From Escarpia spicata (Eukaryota; Annelida; Polychaeta; Sabellida; Siboglinidae), in NCBI GenBank assembly GCA_963995525.1, contig OZ023209.1:14617542-14681541 (forward strand): a stretch of DNA of 64,000 bases, in the 5' to 3' direction. The first letter of the stretch is position 1, and each line of letters starts with the position of its first letter. The notes below the pieces were generated by a model that made no database searches, had not been told where the DNA came from, and was given only the letters and a program-made list of their open reading frames with translations. The position numbers and the translations under genes were made by a program. Below are positions 1 through 12,900 of this stretch, in pieces.

Positions 1-849
1 AGTGGAACAACCTCACAACAGCGAGGTAGCTGTCACCTCACACCCTTTGGGGTTTCACAAGAAATCTCATCTGGAAATAATACTATATAGAAATAACAGA
101 ACTCTGATTCTGGATCGACGGAGCTTTTGGGACTCTCAAGGTCCTTTTGTCACAGTGCGCTGCCCTCTGTTGTCACATGACAACAGCATCTACCTTGCAA
201 TGATGCTGACAATGCTCCGTTGAGCCAGAATCAGGGTTCTGAGACATTTAATTTTTTTCAAAATAAATTTAACAGAATCTGGCATCACCTTACATGCTGA
301 TGACAAATCTCATACATTAATAATTTGTTCGACTAGATAGTTGACTGAATGTGAGAGATAATAATGGTATACCTTTATACCAGTTATTCAAAAATTAGTT
401 CATTCTCTGTGACAGAGGTGAATTAATTACATTGCTTGATTTGCTTCATAAAAACTTTGTTACAATGTTCTAAACAAATCGATTGTAATTACTGCTTTTT
501 GCTTGTGATTATTTATGTTAACTTTTGTTTACCTGGCTTGTTTGACATGTCCTTTTAAATCATGACCTGTGCATATTATTTTATATGTTATACTGGTTTT
601 AACACATGATGTCAGTATATTTATATTTTTTATTTACATGTTTTTTAATCCATTGTGTGTATATTAAGATATTTGTTAGATGTATTTTTAAATATAAATT
701 CTCTTTGTTTGAAATAAACAATTATGTTACTGTAATGAATATTCTAATTATTTATACTTAAATACTTACAACGAACGCAAACCTGACTAACACTGCACAC
801 ATATTGCACATAACGGATGTCTGATTTCCTGTCTGTTGACATTCTCCAG
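1..849 (+). other. VPS13B intron, partial, AT-rich
   Basis: This is the 3' part of an intron that ends at the AG at 848-849. The small open frame near the left edge lies mostly in an inverted repeat and has no recognisable protein. From about 241 to 840 the sequence is AT-rich and unstructured, and I see nothing else in it. Confidence 0.6.
98..240. repeat. Imperfect inverted repeat, about 26-bp arms
   Basis: The arms at 98-123 and 215-240 are inverse complements with about three mismatches, starting AGAACTCTGATTC and ending AATCAGGGTTCT. The spacer contains a second small palindrome, GTTGTCA-CA-TGACAAC. It could be a short MITE remnant or simply a hairpin. No target duplication was evident. 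Confidence 0.5.
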
Positions 850-946
850 CGAGATTGAGCAGGTCTCTCTCAGGCCGCTTGCAGCCAACTTTGATCTGCG
901 AATTGTCGTTGCTCCAGCCATAGTCTCCAGACAGCAATGTGAACAG
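850..946 (+). CDS. VPS13B: VPS13B exon 1 of window
   Basis: The acceptor is CTCCAG and the donor CAG|GTCTGC. One nucleotide completes a codon, followed by 32 codons starting EIEQVSLRPLAANFDLRIVV. It ends on a full codon, as exon 2 requires. Confidence 0.82.
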
Positions 947-3900
947 GTCTGCAATAACCAGTAAACATCTTGTATTAAGTCCTAATTTTAGTTTTGCTTC
1001 GTATCTATAAGTAATCGTTAAATATCGTTAACTGTATGAGTAGATGTTTGAGTCAACCTGTATAATGTACAGTTGGAACATATGCCGTGAGATTGGTTGT
1101 TTGTGTGTCAGATATTTCATTGGTCTGTTCGAATCAGAAGGCATTTTTGTACCGAATTTATTCAACGCTGTCCTGGTGCAGTGTTGAGAGCTACCCAGTC
1201 AACAGTCAGAATAGTCTTAAGAAAATGTTCTTATCCCTTGCTAAAACCGACCACACTCAGGCCAATGGTGCCACCCACAGTTTTGCTTTAAAGGATGTAG
1301 TCTGCTCCTAGTTTTTCATGTATTAATTAATATAATGTTCTTAACACTGTACTAACTATGTTGAAGGTAAGCTGCCACCAAATTGTGTTTACTAGTAATC
1401 CGGTAACAACGGTTGCAGTATATGGAAAGTACGACCCCGGAGCATGTTAAAATGGTAAACAAAACATCCAGTTTCAAAACAAGCTTTATTGGCAATATGG
1501 CCAAGTCGGGCTGAGTTAACTACAATACCTTTTGATGTTCAATGATGTCCCATTTTTCCATGTTCAACACAGCAGACTTCCTGTTACCAGTCACTATGCC
1601 CACTAGTTCCAGGTAGATGAACAGATTGGTTCCTTTTAACTTACAGACATTTGCTTACAACTGTATGTTTTAGAGCCAATCAAAACTCATCCAACAAACG
1701 TTTATACTAACGATCCCGTTTCACTTGACTACAGCTCCTCCTGGTGTGTGGAACGTCCATCGAGGTGAACGCTTCAAGTAACATGGATTTCTACATTTCA
1801 ACCAATCAGCTGCAATTGCTCGTTGATATTCTCGACTCGAACATCGCAACATTAGCAAGGGCCACCAGCCAGGTGTCAGCAGCAGAGAGGGCAGCACGAG
1901 GACAGTCATCGCACCAGAGATCTGCCCATGCCCAAGACTTCACATGCAACGACAGTGGCGTCGAAAGCGAGACTTCGACACGGATTGTCTGTGCGAAATC
2001 CATCTCCCAGGTGGCGCTGCAAGTCTCGGACCCCAAAGCGACATCGCCATACAAGAGTCTGATGAGCTTGATGCCGATCGACGTGCTTCTGACGGCAAGG
2101 AAGATCTCACTGATGGTTTACAGTCAACTCGTGGAGGATGTCGATCCTGCAAACTCACCGCCCATGTGGAAGGGATCATTCCTTGAAGACATCAACATTG
2201 ACACCTCCCTGTCGTCACCCCGGGCAACATATCGTGGCAACTCGCAACACTGGGTGAGAACGGAGGTATGCACCACAGCGCCCCCTGCTGAGAGTATCAG
2301 CAAGCAGGCTGTTATTCGTCCGTACATCTACGCCTACTTCTCACAGCCACACAGTTTGATGTCCATGGATCAGACACAGTCAAAGATCGAACTATCCTGT
2401 TATGACATTGTTCTGAAAGGGACAAGGTTCGGCTACTTCTTTCCAGGTAATTATCATTTAAATAAATACTTACATACCTAGGAATATATAGTAAAATCTA
2501 GCAACCATGTGGAGGAACTCTTGTTAGCTTAAGAATATGTACTCTCTTGGATACTTGTGACAAGATATAACCGTGGAATTACTGTATAAGAATGATCTTA
2601 AATTCACTGGAATTTGGAGTTAGATATTCCATATCTGACTTTGTATCAAGTGAACTTAGGCTTATAATTTAAAGTAGATTTTCGACAGTGTTTGAAAAAA
2701 ATGCACTATTTAATGTATGATGAATGTTTTTTTATGGTATATAACTATGTAAAGTTCCATCTTACAAAGGTTCTTATGTTATTTCAACTGATTTTTAAAC
2801 AAATTACAGAAAGGTCTGTAAGCTCACGAACTGGCCTTTTTGCACACTACATATCAAAGTACCTTTCTAGGGTAAAAGAAAGTTACACAGATACTTGCTA
2901 GAAATAACTATCTCTGTTAGTTTCGCAATCATAAATAATCATAATAATTATAATTTGTTTAAAAGTATTGAGTGGACGTTGAATGTTTCTCCAGAGGAGA
3001 GTAAGCCGCTACCGGACATGAGTGACTTCATGGTGGACTGGCTGGAGACGCGTCCAGGACGAACTGACCGCCAAACCGGAGTCCCCCCGAGTCTCTACAC
3101 CCTCACGGTCACAGACTTCCTGCAGTGTGGTCAGTCTCAGTGGACACATACAGGGGACATCTCAAAAATAGAATGATGGAGATAAAAAATAACATGGACC
3201 TATTCGTCATTTAAACGGGGCATTTCATAAGTAACATGATGGAGCAGGTGGTTACTTACAGGGGATATTTCAAAAATAGCTTGTTGGCGCTATGGCTCAC
3301 ATGATGGCGACATATAATTGTCTTAATGAGACCCTCCCTGACCTTAGTACGACTACTGTGTCGTATTTTTATATGCTAAAAAAAAAAAATGTCTATTGAT
3401 CACTTACAGCGGGCCATTTCAAAAGTAACATGTTGGAGTTAGGGTTGTGTTTATATACTTTTGTGAAGATGTAAGATTGAATTTTTTATTTTAAAGTAAT
3501 TATTCTTTAGTTAGCTTGTATAATCGAATGTTTTATGTGGTGTATTCGACAACAGTGTTTAATCAGTTTGAGTAGAATAGTAATTAATAAAAAAGTTGTG
3601 GGTAAAATTGTAAACAACACTAATCACCCCACAGTCAGTGATAAATGTGTTATATCAATATCTTAGGACTAGGCAGAATTGGTAAAGTTTGAAAAATATA
3701 TATATATACAGCTTTATGCAAGCACCAACACAAGTCATGAATAGTGATGAAAGAAGGCCAAATGAATGACGTTTATTAAGAGATTAAGTTAGAGAGAGAA
3801 ATGTGGGCTCTACATCCCAAGGCCAGGCCTGTGACTGAGCCCATACTAGTCTCCTGTCCCTCAGGTTGACAGAGCCCACATTTCGGCATATACAACATTA

Positions 3901-6900
3901 GCAGTATTGTTATAGATATATACAACCTCATTACTACTGTAATCACAGTAGACCTTAGGCACCGTACCGTACTAACCAAGCACACCATTCATTCACCTAA
4001 CTATAATCCCAACTACCTGCTGAAGACTTACATTGTATCAAGATTTAGCCTAAACCTATAAGTGGGGCCATTACGCCCCACTTGCTAAAATCACCGGTGG
4101 AAGAGAAGCGAGCTGTCTCTGCGTTAAAACCCCGTGAACACATTGTCCACCTGCACTAAGAAAACGGGGAAAGCTTTGAGATATGCTATCAACCCCTCTT
4201 CCACCAATGATGTACATGGTAGTCCCTAACGCTATCAAAAATTTGGGAGGGATGGGAGGGCCAAAATTTGTTGAAGCGACCACTCCGTCTGCTTTCACAA
4301 AACGAAGTGACCAAGAGCTCGTTGTAATCTGTGACTGCGCGCCACTACCGCGCGGTGATTGGCTCCTTGCGCCAGAGACAACGAGGTAATTAGCATAATA
4401 ATTAGCATCAGACATTAGGCCAATCATCACTTGTCTTGCGTTGTTGCCAGCACAAAAACCCATATGCAGCACGGTGCCGTGGCCGCATATTCCCATTTAT
4501 GCAAGCACCAACACAAGTCATGAATAGTGATGAAAGAAGGCCAAATGAATGACGTTTATTAAGAGATTAAGTTAGAGAGAGAAATGTGGGCTCTACATCC
4601 CAAGGCCAGGCCTGTGACTGAGCCCATACTAGTCTCCTGTCCCTCAGGTTGACAGAGCCCACATTTCGGCATATACAACATTAGCAGTATTGTTATAGAT
4701 ATATACAACCTCATTACTACTGTAATCACAGTAGACCTTAGGCACCGTACCGTACTAACCAAGCACACCATTCATTCACCTAACTATAATCCCAACTACC
4801 TGCTGAAGACTTACATTGTATCAAGATTTAGCCTAAACCTATAAGTGGGGCCATTACGCCACCGGTCACCAAAACATGTGACCACCCCACTACAATATAA
4901 CCTGTCATGTTGAAGAAGCATGCAAAATGACCTCAAGCAATCCTGATATATTTCTTAAAGGCATCTGATGTCCATCTGCCCGCCGCCCTGATCTGTGCAT
5001 CAGACTCACCTCGTAATGCTGCCGCAGTGGCCGCCCCAATGCAAAAACTGTGTCCCTTAAACGCACTAGTGTGATAGCCACAGAATACCAGTAACTGTTT
5101 CAGCGACACATCAAATTCTCTACGTAGCATTGGGGAGCCATCTGGGTATGCAAACAGCAAGGCGTGTCCGGGACCTCTAGCCTGTCTAAACTCCCGAAGG
5201 AAAGAAGCCAGGTAGATAGCTGTCCCTGGAAGGCTTTCGCCTTTAACCTGGAGAGATTGTGGACCTTGAAGAGTACTGTGTTTAAAACGCCGGAAAGAAA
5301 TTGTAACTAAGTCACCAGATAGCAAAACATCACCCACCCGCAAACAACCTTGTACCATACTCCGTGACCGAGGCACCATTTCTCCTATGCGCAAGTACGC
5401 CTTGAAAGCAAGGACCATCATGGCACGGAGCATGAGGCACTTGTATATATACAGCTTTATGTGTTTGTGTTAAATAGGAAATAATAAAACTTCCACTCTT
5501 ACCATTCTATAACGGTTTGTTAGTTTTTAGTTTTTTCAGAAAACGCTAACATTTTATGTTGTTACATTATGACTTAATGTTGTTACATTATGACTTGATG
5601 TTGTTACAGTATGACTTGATGTTATTACATTATGACTTGATGTTGTTTCAGCGAATGTGACCTTGTGCATAGAGCGCCCTCTGAAGGTGAACCTGAGCAC
5701 TACCCTGCTGCGCCAACTGCGGCAGTTACAGGCAGACATAGAGGGATGTTGGGAGAGGACAGGTCAGACAGACACTGACCACTCAGGTAACTAGCGGTCA
5801 CTCAACTTAGAGTGACCGATGTTGCCCAGCAATTGTATATTTGTCTGTATTTCCTATATTTATATTTAGAATTGCATGTGGAGATTTTGAGGTTTTCTGC
5901 AATTTGTCATTATAAACTTTTTTTTGTCATAAAAATACATGTCAGTGACCAACTATGGATAACAAACTGATTGTTGAATGTGGTGTGTCTGACCATGCAC
6001 AGTCAGATCAGCAAAGTCAGTTAAGTTTGTAATACGTGACCTGCCTCAGCAAAGAGAGTATTAAGCCACAAAATTGCAAAATGAAGTGTTGTACCTTCTT
6101 GGATTCCACAGATCGTGAGCTTTAAAATGATGCCTCGTTTTTGTTGAAATATCTTTGGTAGTTTCTGATTTATTGATAAAACTTAAGCATTCCTTAAAAA
6201 GGCGACGTTTTGATAAACGAGGTGATAGTGATTCATATTGTCTATTGTTTCTTTTAGGTTATGGGTTCATAAATGCATGTATTTTATGAGTTTTAGATTA
6301 TTTGTCGAGGAAAATAAACTGAACATTGAAAGATGACATTATGTATGCATTTCTGCCAAAATTACAAATTTGATGTGACTCAGACAGCTAATTTAGGCTT
6401 GGGGGCAGAATAGACCTGGGACGGGTCGTATACAGCAGTGAAACACGTGTGATTTTTATTAAACTATGAATCTCATTTGTGTCTAACAGGAATGTTGTGT
6501 GCCACCAAATGTAACAAGAGAGAACTTTGCAGAAACGTCAGTCACCACTTCTGCCCCGCCTGCAGTGGCATCTGCCCCGCTAGTAGAAGTGGGACATGTG
6601 TCACTACGCACTGGCCAGTTGGTGGTTGCCATGGAAACTAACACCTCACCGGAGAAAGCCGGTGCCCTGGTGGCAGTACAGGGAATTGACTGCGAAGTCA
6701 TCGCCCAATGGAACAAGGGTAAGTGTTCTTGTAAGTCTTCTTTTTAGAGTAGACTTTGTATAATATGTAAATTAATTGGTTATTATTTTAATTCCATATG
6801 TCATATACACTTGTGTTATTACATATTATTTATGGTAGTACTTTTATACTTTTTAATGGACTACATTTTAGAATAATAACTTGTTAAGGTAAATTTTGTA

Positions 6901-9900
6901 CAATTGTATATATAATTAATTGGCCATACAAGTATATGTTATTATTATTAATTTGTAGTTGTAGTAGTGCTCTAGGCATTTGTTAGGTGTCTTAAATGCC
7001 AGATAACCAGTACTTTTATTTCTTAGTTAATTCTCAAAAGTCTTATCAGTATCCCACATTCACTGAACATATCAGACCATTTGTTTATGAGTGATTTATT
7101 TATTTATTTTAAATTAAAAAGTAATGTTTTATCAACCCAGTTTAAAGTATGCATATGTCGCTGCAAGAGGGTGTTGTCGTTTCTACAGTGTGTATATTGT
7201 TATACCTTATATCTGTTATCCAATGACTATAATTCTATGTAGTATGATGGGATTGGGTGTCAACAGTCAAATGTAACTGTTTGAATGTAGAAATTCTGTA
7301 ACAATTGATAATTTATGTATCCAGTACGGCGCGATTAGCCTCTGTCAAAATCCAACAATTGCGTTTGACCTCGGTGAAACTTTGCATTTGCCAACAAAGT
7401 TGATAATGGTTGTATATGTGAATTACATTACTACTGCTGTATTACATCTTGTAAGTAAAACATTCCCGCATACAGTTGATAATGGTTATACATGTGAATT
7501 ACATTACTACTGTTGTATGACATCTTGTAAGTAAAACATTCCCGCACAGTTGATAATGGTTATACATGTGAATTACATTACTACTGCTGTATGACATCTT
7601 GTAAGTAAAACATTCCCGCATACAGTTGATAATGGTTATATATGTGAATTACATTACTACTGCTGTATGACATCTTGTAAGTAAAACATTCCCGCACACA
7701 GTTGATAAAGGTTATACATGTGAATTACATTACTACTGCTGTATGACATCTTGTAAGTAAAACATTCCCGCATACAGTTGATAAAGGTTATACATGTGAA
7801 TTACATTACTACTGCTGTATGACATCTTGTAAGTAAAACATTCCCGCACACAGTTGATAATGGTTATACATGTGAATTACATTACTACTGCTGTATGACA
7901 TCTTGTAAGTAAAACATTCCCGCATACAGTTGATAATGGTTATATATGTGAATTACATTACTACTGCTGTATGACATCTTGTAAGTAAAACATTCCCGCA
8001 CACAGTTGATAAAGGTTATACATGTGAATTACATTACTACTGCTGTATGACATCTTGTAAGTAAAACATTCCCGCACAGTTGATAAAGGTTATACATGTG
8101 AATTACATTACTACTGCTGTATGACATCTTGTAAGTAAAACATTCCCGCACAGTTGATAAAGGTTATACATGTGAATTACATTACTACTGCTGTATGACA
8201 TCTTGTAAGTAAAACATTCCCGCACAGTTGATAAAGGTTATACATGTGAATTACATTACTACTGCTGTATGACATCTTGTAAGTAAAACATTCCCGCACA
8301 GTTGATAATGGTTATATATGTGAATTACATTACTACTGCTGTATGACATCTTGTAAGTAAAACATTCCCGCACAGTTGATAATGGTTATATATGTGAATT
8401 ACATTACTACTGCTGTATTACATCTTGTAAGTAAAACATTCCCGCATACAGTTGATAATGGTTATACATGTGAATTACATTACTACTGCTGTATGACATC
8501 TTGTAAGTAAAACATTCCCGCATACAGTTGATAAAGGTTATACATGTGAATTACATTACTACTGCTGTATGACATCTTGTAAGTAAAACATTCCCGCACA
8601 CAGTTGATAATGGTTATACATGTGAATTACATTACTACTGCTGTATGACATCTTGTAAGTAAAACATTCCCGCATACAGTTGATAATGGTTATATATGTG
8701 AATTACATTACTACTGCTGTATGACATCTTGTAAGTAAAACATTCCCGCACACAGTTGATAAAGGTTATACATGTGAATTACATTACTACTGCTGTATGA
8801 CATCTTGTAAGTAAAACATTCCCGCACAGTTGATAAAGGTTATACATGTGAATTACATTACTACTGCTGTATGACATCTTGTAAGTAAAACATTCCCGCA
8901 CAGTTGATAAAGGTTATACATGTGAATTACATTACTACTGCTGTATGACATCTTGTAAGTAAAACATTCCCGCACAGTTGATAAAGGTTATACATGTGAA
9001 TTACATTACTACTGCTGTATGACATCTTGTAAGTAAAACATTCCCGCACAGTTGATAATGGTTATATATGTGAATTACATTACTACTGCTGTATGACATC
9101 TTGTAAGTAAAACATTCCCGCACAGTTGATAATGGTTATATATGTGAATTACATTACTACTGCTGTATGACATCTTGTAAGTAAAACATTCCCGCACAGT
9201 TGATAATGGTTATACATGTGAATTACATTACTACTGCTGTATGACATCTTGTAAGTAAAACATTCCCGCACAGTTGATAAAGGTTATACATGTGAATTAC
9301 ATTACTACTGCTGTATGACATCTTGTAAGTAAAACATTCCCGCACAGTTGATAATGGTTATATATGTGAATTACATTACTACTGCTGTATGACATCTTGT
9401 AAGTAAAACATTCCCGCACAGTTGATAATGGTTATATATGTGAATTACATTACTACTGCTGTATTACATCTTGTAAGTAAAACATTCCCGCACAGTTGAT
9501 AATGGTTATATATGTGAATTACATTACTACTGTTGTATGACATCTTGTAAGTAAAACATTCCCGCATACAGTTGATAAAGGTTATACATGTGAATTACAT
9601 TACTACTGTTGTATGACATCTTGTAAGTAAAACATTCCCGCATACAGTTGATAAAGGTTATACATGTGAATTACATTACTACTGCTGTATGACATCTTGT
9701 AAGTAAAACATTCCCGCACAGTTGATAATGGTTATACATGTGAATTACATTACTACTGCTGTATGACATCTTGTAAGTAAAACATTCCCGCATACAGTTG
9801 ATAATGGTTATACATGTGAATTACATTACTACTGCTGTATGACATCTTGTAAGTAAAACATTCCCGCACAGTTGATAATGGTTATATATGTGAATTACAT

Positions 9901-12900
9901 TACTACTGCTGTATGACATCTTGTAAGTAAAACATTCCCGCACAGTTGATAATGGTTATACATGTGAATTACATTACTACTGCTGTATGACATCTTGTAA
10001 GTAAAACATTCCCGCACACAGTTGATAATGGTTATATATGTGAATTACATTACTACTGCTGTATGACATCTTGTAAGTAAAACATTCCCGCACACAGTTG
10101 ATAATGGTTATATATGTGAATTACATTACTACTGCTGTATGACATCTTGTAAGTAAAACATTCCCGCACAGTTGATAATGGTTATACATGTGAATTACAT
10201 TACTACTGCTGTATGACATCTTGTAAGTAAAACATTCCCGCACACAGTTGATAATGGTTATACATGTGAATTACATTACTACTGCTGTATGACATCTTGT
10301 AAGTAAAACATTCCCGCACAGTTGATAATGGTTATACATGTGAATTACATTACTACTGCTGTATGACATCTTGTAAGTAAAACATTCCCGCATACAGTTG
10401 ATAATGGTTATACATGTGAATTACATTACTACTGCTGTATGACATCTTGTAAGTAAAACATTCCCGCACACAGTTGATAATGGTTATACATGTGAATTAC
10501 ATTACTACTGCTGTATGACATCTTGTAAGTAAAACATTCCCGCATACAGTTGATAAAGGTTATACATGTGAATTACATTACTACTGCTGTATGACATCTT
10601 GTAAGTAAAACATTCCCGCACAGTTGATAATGGTTATATATGTGAATTACATTACTACTGCTGTATGACATCTTGTAAGTAAAACATTCCCGCATACAGT
10701 TGATAATGGTTATATATGTGAATTACATTACTACTGCTGTATGACATCTTGTAAGTAAAACATTCCCGCATACAGTTGATAAAGGTTATACATGTGAATT
10801 ACATTACTACTGCTGTATGACATCTTGTAAGTAAAACATTCCCGCACAGTTGATAATGGTTATACATGTGAATTACATTACTACTGCTGTATGACATCTT
10901 GTAAGTAAAACATTCCCGCACAGTTGATAAAGGTTATACATGTGAATTACATTACTACTGTTGTATGACATCTTGTAAATAAAACATTCCCGCATACAGT
11001 TGATAATGGTTATATATGTGAATTACATTACTACTGCTGTATGACATCTTGTAAGTAAAACATTCCCGCATACAGTTGATAATGGTTATATATGTGAATT
11101 ACATTACTACTGCTGTATGACATCTTGTAAGTAAAACATTCCCGCACAGTTGATAATGGTTATATATGTGAATTACATTACTACTGCTGTATGACATCTT
11201 GTAAGTAAAACATTCCCGCACAGTTGATAATGGTTATATATGTGAATTACATTACTACTGCTGTATGACATCTTGTAAGTAAAACATTCCCGCATACAGT
11301 TGATAAAGGTTATACATGTGAATTACATTACTACTGCTGTATGACATCTTGTAAGTAAAACATTCCCGCACAGTTGATAATGGTTATATATGTGAATTAC
11401 ATTACTACTGCTGTATGACATCTTGTAAGTAAAACATTCCCGCACAGTTGATAATGGTTATATATGTGAATTACATTACTACTGCTGTATGACATCTTGT
11501 AAGTAAAACATTCCCGCATACAGTTGATAATGGTTATACATGTGAATTACATTACTACTGCTGTATGACATCTTGTAAGTAAAACATTCCCGCATACAGT
11601 TGATAATGGTTATACATGTGAATTACATTACTACTGCTGTATGACATCTTGTAAGTAAAACATTCCCGCACAGTTGATAATGGTTATACATGTGAATTAC
11701 ATTACTACTGCTGTATGACATCTTGTAAATAAAACATTCCCGCATACAGTTGATAATGGTTATACATGTGAATTACATTACTACTGCTGTATGACATCTT
11801 GTAAGTAAAACATTCCCGCACACAGTTGATAAAGGTTATACATGTGAATTACATTACTACTGCTGTATGACATCTTGTAAGTAAAACATTCCCGCACACA
11901 GTTGATAATGGTTATACATGTGAATTACATTACTACTGTTGTATGACATCTTGTAAGTAAAACATTCCCGCACACAGTTGATAATGGTTATACATGTGAA
12001 TTACATTACTACTGCTGTATGACATCTTGTAAATAAAACATTCCCGCACAGTTGTCACTTTAAAAACGTTGCCTTATGTTTTTGTCATAAAAAAATATTT
12101 TTGGGACCAGAATTTCAACAAATTATACAACAGAATGTCTGAACCCACCTCGTGTTTGGCAACGGTTTTTGATGGCTTGACGGAGGTTTTGGAACAGGTT
12201 AAGTGTCGGATAGGTCAGTTAAAGAAAAGGCAGGGTGCATATTATACATAGGGATGTATTAGACACAGAAACTTATGGTATACAGGCCTGTATACCATAT
12301 ACCAAATCATAAAATATGTTTAGATATTCCTATATACACAGTAACATCCTAATACATCAACGACCTCTGTTACAGATGGGATAACCGAGATGAACTTGAG
12401 TTTCACCACCAGCGACCTGCTGGTGAAGACGTCGTACAAGGACAAGTATCGCCCCCTATTGGGCCCTGCCACCCTCGGTCTCACCTTGGGGTGTGTGTGG
12501 GGGGACCACAGTGGCCCCCGAAACTGGCCCCGAGTTCTTGTCTTCCTCGAGAGCGGGCCAGTGGAAGTGTTCATTGGCCAGGAACATGCCATGTGTGCTG
12601 CAGCACTACATCGGCACATTACCATGGCAATGGAGGTACATTTTTGATATTCTAAAATTAAATTAAATTTAGCCCATTTTTATATGAGATGCAGTAATGT
12701 TTCAGCGTGCATTTCAAATACATTTTATGCTACTTTTATATGTGTGTTTTAAAACCTTAAGCTGTCTAAAATAAAACATATCACTTTATAAGAGAGAATC
12801 ATATCAACCTAAAATATGATTTTGTAAGACAGCTCTGTGTAAATGTGTAATTTGCAGGGTCTTAATAGACCTCAATATATCTTCCATACCAACAAATTAG

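Larger units (their letters stand above)
3713..5443 (-). mobile_element. DIRS/Ngaro-like tyrosine-recombinase retrotransposon, 5' truncated
   Basis: Read on the minus strand, the order is recombinase ORF (5442-4933), direct repeat B1 (4860-4496), unique block A2 (4495-4078), direct repeat B2 (4077-3713). This is the split-direct-repeat layout (A1-ORFs-B1-A2-B2) of Ngaro/PAT-type elements, lacking the 5' A1 block and the reverse transcriptase. The B copies look identical, so the insertion is young. An 18-bp sequence, TATATATACAGCTTTATG, occurs at 3701-3718 and again at 5444-5461, flanking the insert. It lies in the intron between VPS13B exons 3 and 4. Confidence 0.8.

Noticed and set aside
2..223. 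73-codon frame at the left edge
   Set aside because: It overlaps an inverted repeat, lacks VPS13B similarity and lies upstream of an intron acceptor.
4071..4496. 141-codon minus frame in block A2 of the recombinase element
   Set aside because: No recognisable domain, absent as a frame in the diverged copy at 23190-23640; probably chance in non-coding terminal sequence.
7398..12054. Regularly spaced repeats resembling a CRISPR array
   Set aside because: Units abut with no variable spacers, in an intron of an animal gene. It is a satellite.
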